Shown here: one piece after another, positions 63,885 through 64,000 of the stretch
Layout of the letters: every line of letters starts with the position of its first letter
Numbering within the stretch: the first letter of the stretch is position 1
NCBI GenBank assembly: GCA_037893225.1
Contig: JAZGUH010000116.1
Location: 1,426,001 to 1,490,000 of the forward strand
Direction of reading: 5' to 3'
DNA from: Hippasteria phrygiana
Taxonomy: Eukaryota; Echinodermata; Asteroidea; Valvatida; Goniasteridae
DNA: 64,000 bases
Made by a program: the position numbers and the translations under genes
The notes under the pieces: model-generated
Database searches by the model: none
What the model was told of the DNA's origin: nothing
The model's input: only the letters and a program-made list of their open reading frames with translations

Positions 63885-64000
63885 ATGAAATATCAACCAA
63901 ATACAGTAATTTTGGCATGTATGGATAGCTTAGATCTGGCGCTACATGTTGCAATTATCGGCGGCTTCTTAGAGTTAACACTTGTGGAGAAAATTCAAAC
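63885..64000 (+). repeat. Partial monomer at right window edge (class F3)
   Basis: The last 116 bases are the front half of a monomer with A19, G31, G44, T72, T85 and C95, as in F3. The array clearly continues beyond the window. The tail states cannot be known. Confidence 0.9.

Larger units (their letters stand above)
1..64000. repeat. Satellite DNA array, 231/232-base monomer, head to tail
   Basis: Every base belongs to a tandem repeat whose unit starts recur at steps of exactly 231 or 232 bases, from 196 to 63885. This gives 275 complete monomers (111 of 231 and 164 of 232 bases). All are in the same orientation. The commonest classes, A1 and B1, differ at about eight positions (roughly 96% identity), and members of one class are usually identical or differ by one base. 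GC is about 38% (88 of 232 bases in the monomer at 12235). No insertion, inversion, transposon or unique spacer is visible, and both window ends cut through monomers. Such homogeneity over more than 64 kb is known for eukaryotic centromeric, pericentromeric or subtelomeric satellites. The location and the organism are inference and stay open. I do not recognise the family. Confidence 0.98.
52301..64000. repeat. Region 7: F3-F2-B2-A1 tetramers and G2 blocks
   Basis: From 52301: F3, F2, B2, A1, F2, B2, A1, F3, F2, B2, A1, F3, B2, A1 (C72, C158). From 55545: F5, B3, G2, F1, B2, A1, a chimeric F3/A monomer. From 57166: F5, B3, G2, F1, B2, A1, F3, F2, B2. From 59252: G2, F1, B2, A1, F3, F2, A1. 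From 60873: F5, B1, A1, F3, F2, B2, A1, F2, B2, A1, F3, B2, A1, partial F3. The 927-base tetramer is the commonest local unit. Confidence 0.88.

Noticed and set aside
1..64000. CRISPR array
   Set aside because: The repeat unit is 231-232 bases with no short repeat alternating with unique spacers, and variants are shared haplotypes rather than unique inserts.
1..64000. CENP-B box
   Set aside because: No stretch of the monomer fits the core pattern with TTCG followed by CGGG at the right spacing. The only CGGG I noticed is the rare G53 variant at 24562 and 26414.
1..64000. Tandem gene array such as rDNA, histone or snRNA genes
   Set aside because: The unit is too short and has no recognisable RNA or protein-coding core.
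1..64000. Prokaryotic, phage or plasmid origin
   Set aside because: A 64 kb head-to-tail array of a non-coding 232-base unit has no known bacterial or phage counterpart and no prokaryotic gene is present.

Overview
The whole 64,000-base window is one uninterrupted head-to-tail satellite DNA array. It has about 38% GC, counted on one reference monomer. It holds 275 complete monomers plus a 195-base partial at the left edge and a 116-base partial at the right edge. Monomers come in only two lengths: 164 of 232 bases and 111 of 231 bases, and the short form always lacks one G near the 3' end. I see no gene, RNA gene, transposon, inverted monomer or unique sequence. This points to a eukaryotic genome (centromeric, pericentromeric or other constitutive heterochromatin). 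I do not recognise the satellite family and cannot name the organism. Neither array edge is in the window, so the true array is longer than 64 kb.

Numbering used throughout: base 1 of a monomer is the A of the ATG in GCATGAAATATC, so the first full monomer starts at 196. Monomers differ at a small set of recurring two- or three-state sites: 19 (G/A/T), 31 (A/G), 44 (G/A), 72 (T/C), 85 (T/C), 95 (C/A), 142 (C/A), the trio 155/159/165 (A,G,G or G,A,T), 185 (A/C), 199 (A/G/T), 201 (G/T), 206-207 (GG or G) and 218 (T/C). Classes: A1 = G19, trio GAT, C185, A199, 231 bases, C218; A2 = A1 with A44; A3 = A1 with A19; A4 = A1 with A142 and A185; A5 = A1 body with C25 but 232 bases. B1 = A19, trio AGG, A185, G199, 232 bases; B2 = B1 with G19; B3 = B2 with A44; B4 = B1 with T37; B5 = B1 with T19. 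C1 = B1 with C72, C85, A95; C2 adds C71; C3 adds G127; C4 adds A100. D1 = C1 body with C185, A199 and 231 bases. E1 = C1 body with T201, A211, C218; E2 adds G87; E3 adds A88, C100, G190; E4 = E tail on a T72/T85/C95 body. F1 = B1 with A199; F2 = F1 with G19; F3 = F1 with G31; F4 = F1 with T19; F5 = F1 with T195; F6 = F1 with T201. G1 = G19, A44, A95, C185, 231 bases; G2 = G19, C72, C85, A95, C185, T199, 231 bases. H1 = T19, A80, A142, trio GAT, A185, 231 bases.

Layout: 1-10845 is a nest of overlapping 6-, 7-, 13- and 24-monomer duplications, rich in the C72/C85/A95 alleles. 10846-27287 is built from blocks led by D1, E2, H1 and from B4, B3 blocks. 27288-33539 and 43270-49521 are two copies of one 27-monomer (6.25 kb) segment. 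Between them, 33540-43269 holds F6-led seven-monomer blocks and a run of B2, A1, F3 trimers. 49522-52300 is a patch of irregular monomers. 52301-64000 is dominated by F3, F2, B2, A1 tetramers (927 bases) and trimers (695 bases), with three G2-led blocks. Local higher-order structure thus changes from mainly dimeric (463 bases) on the left to trimeric and tetrameric on the right. This is the pattern expected of repeated unequal exchange, gene conversion or segmental amplification inside a satellite.

There are no genes working together here. The biology in the window is the array's own evolutionary record.
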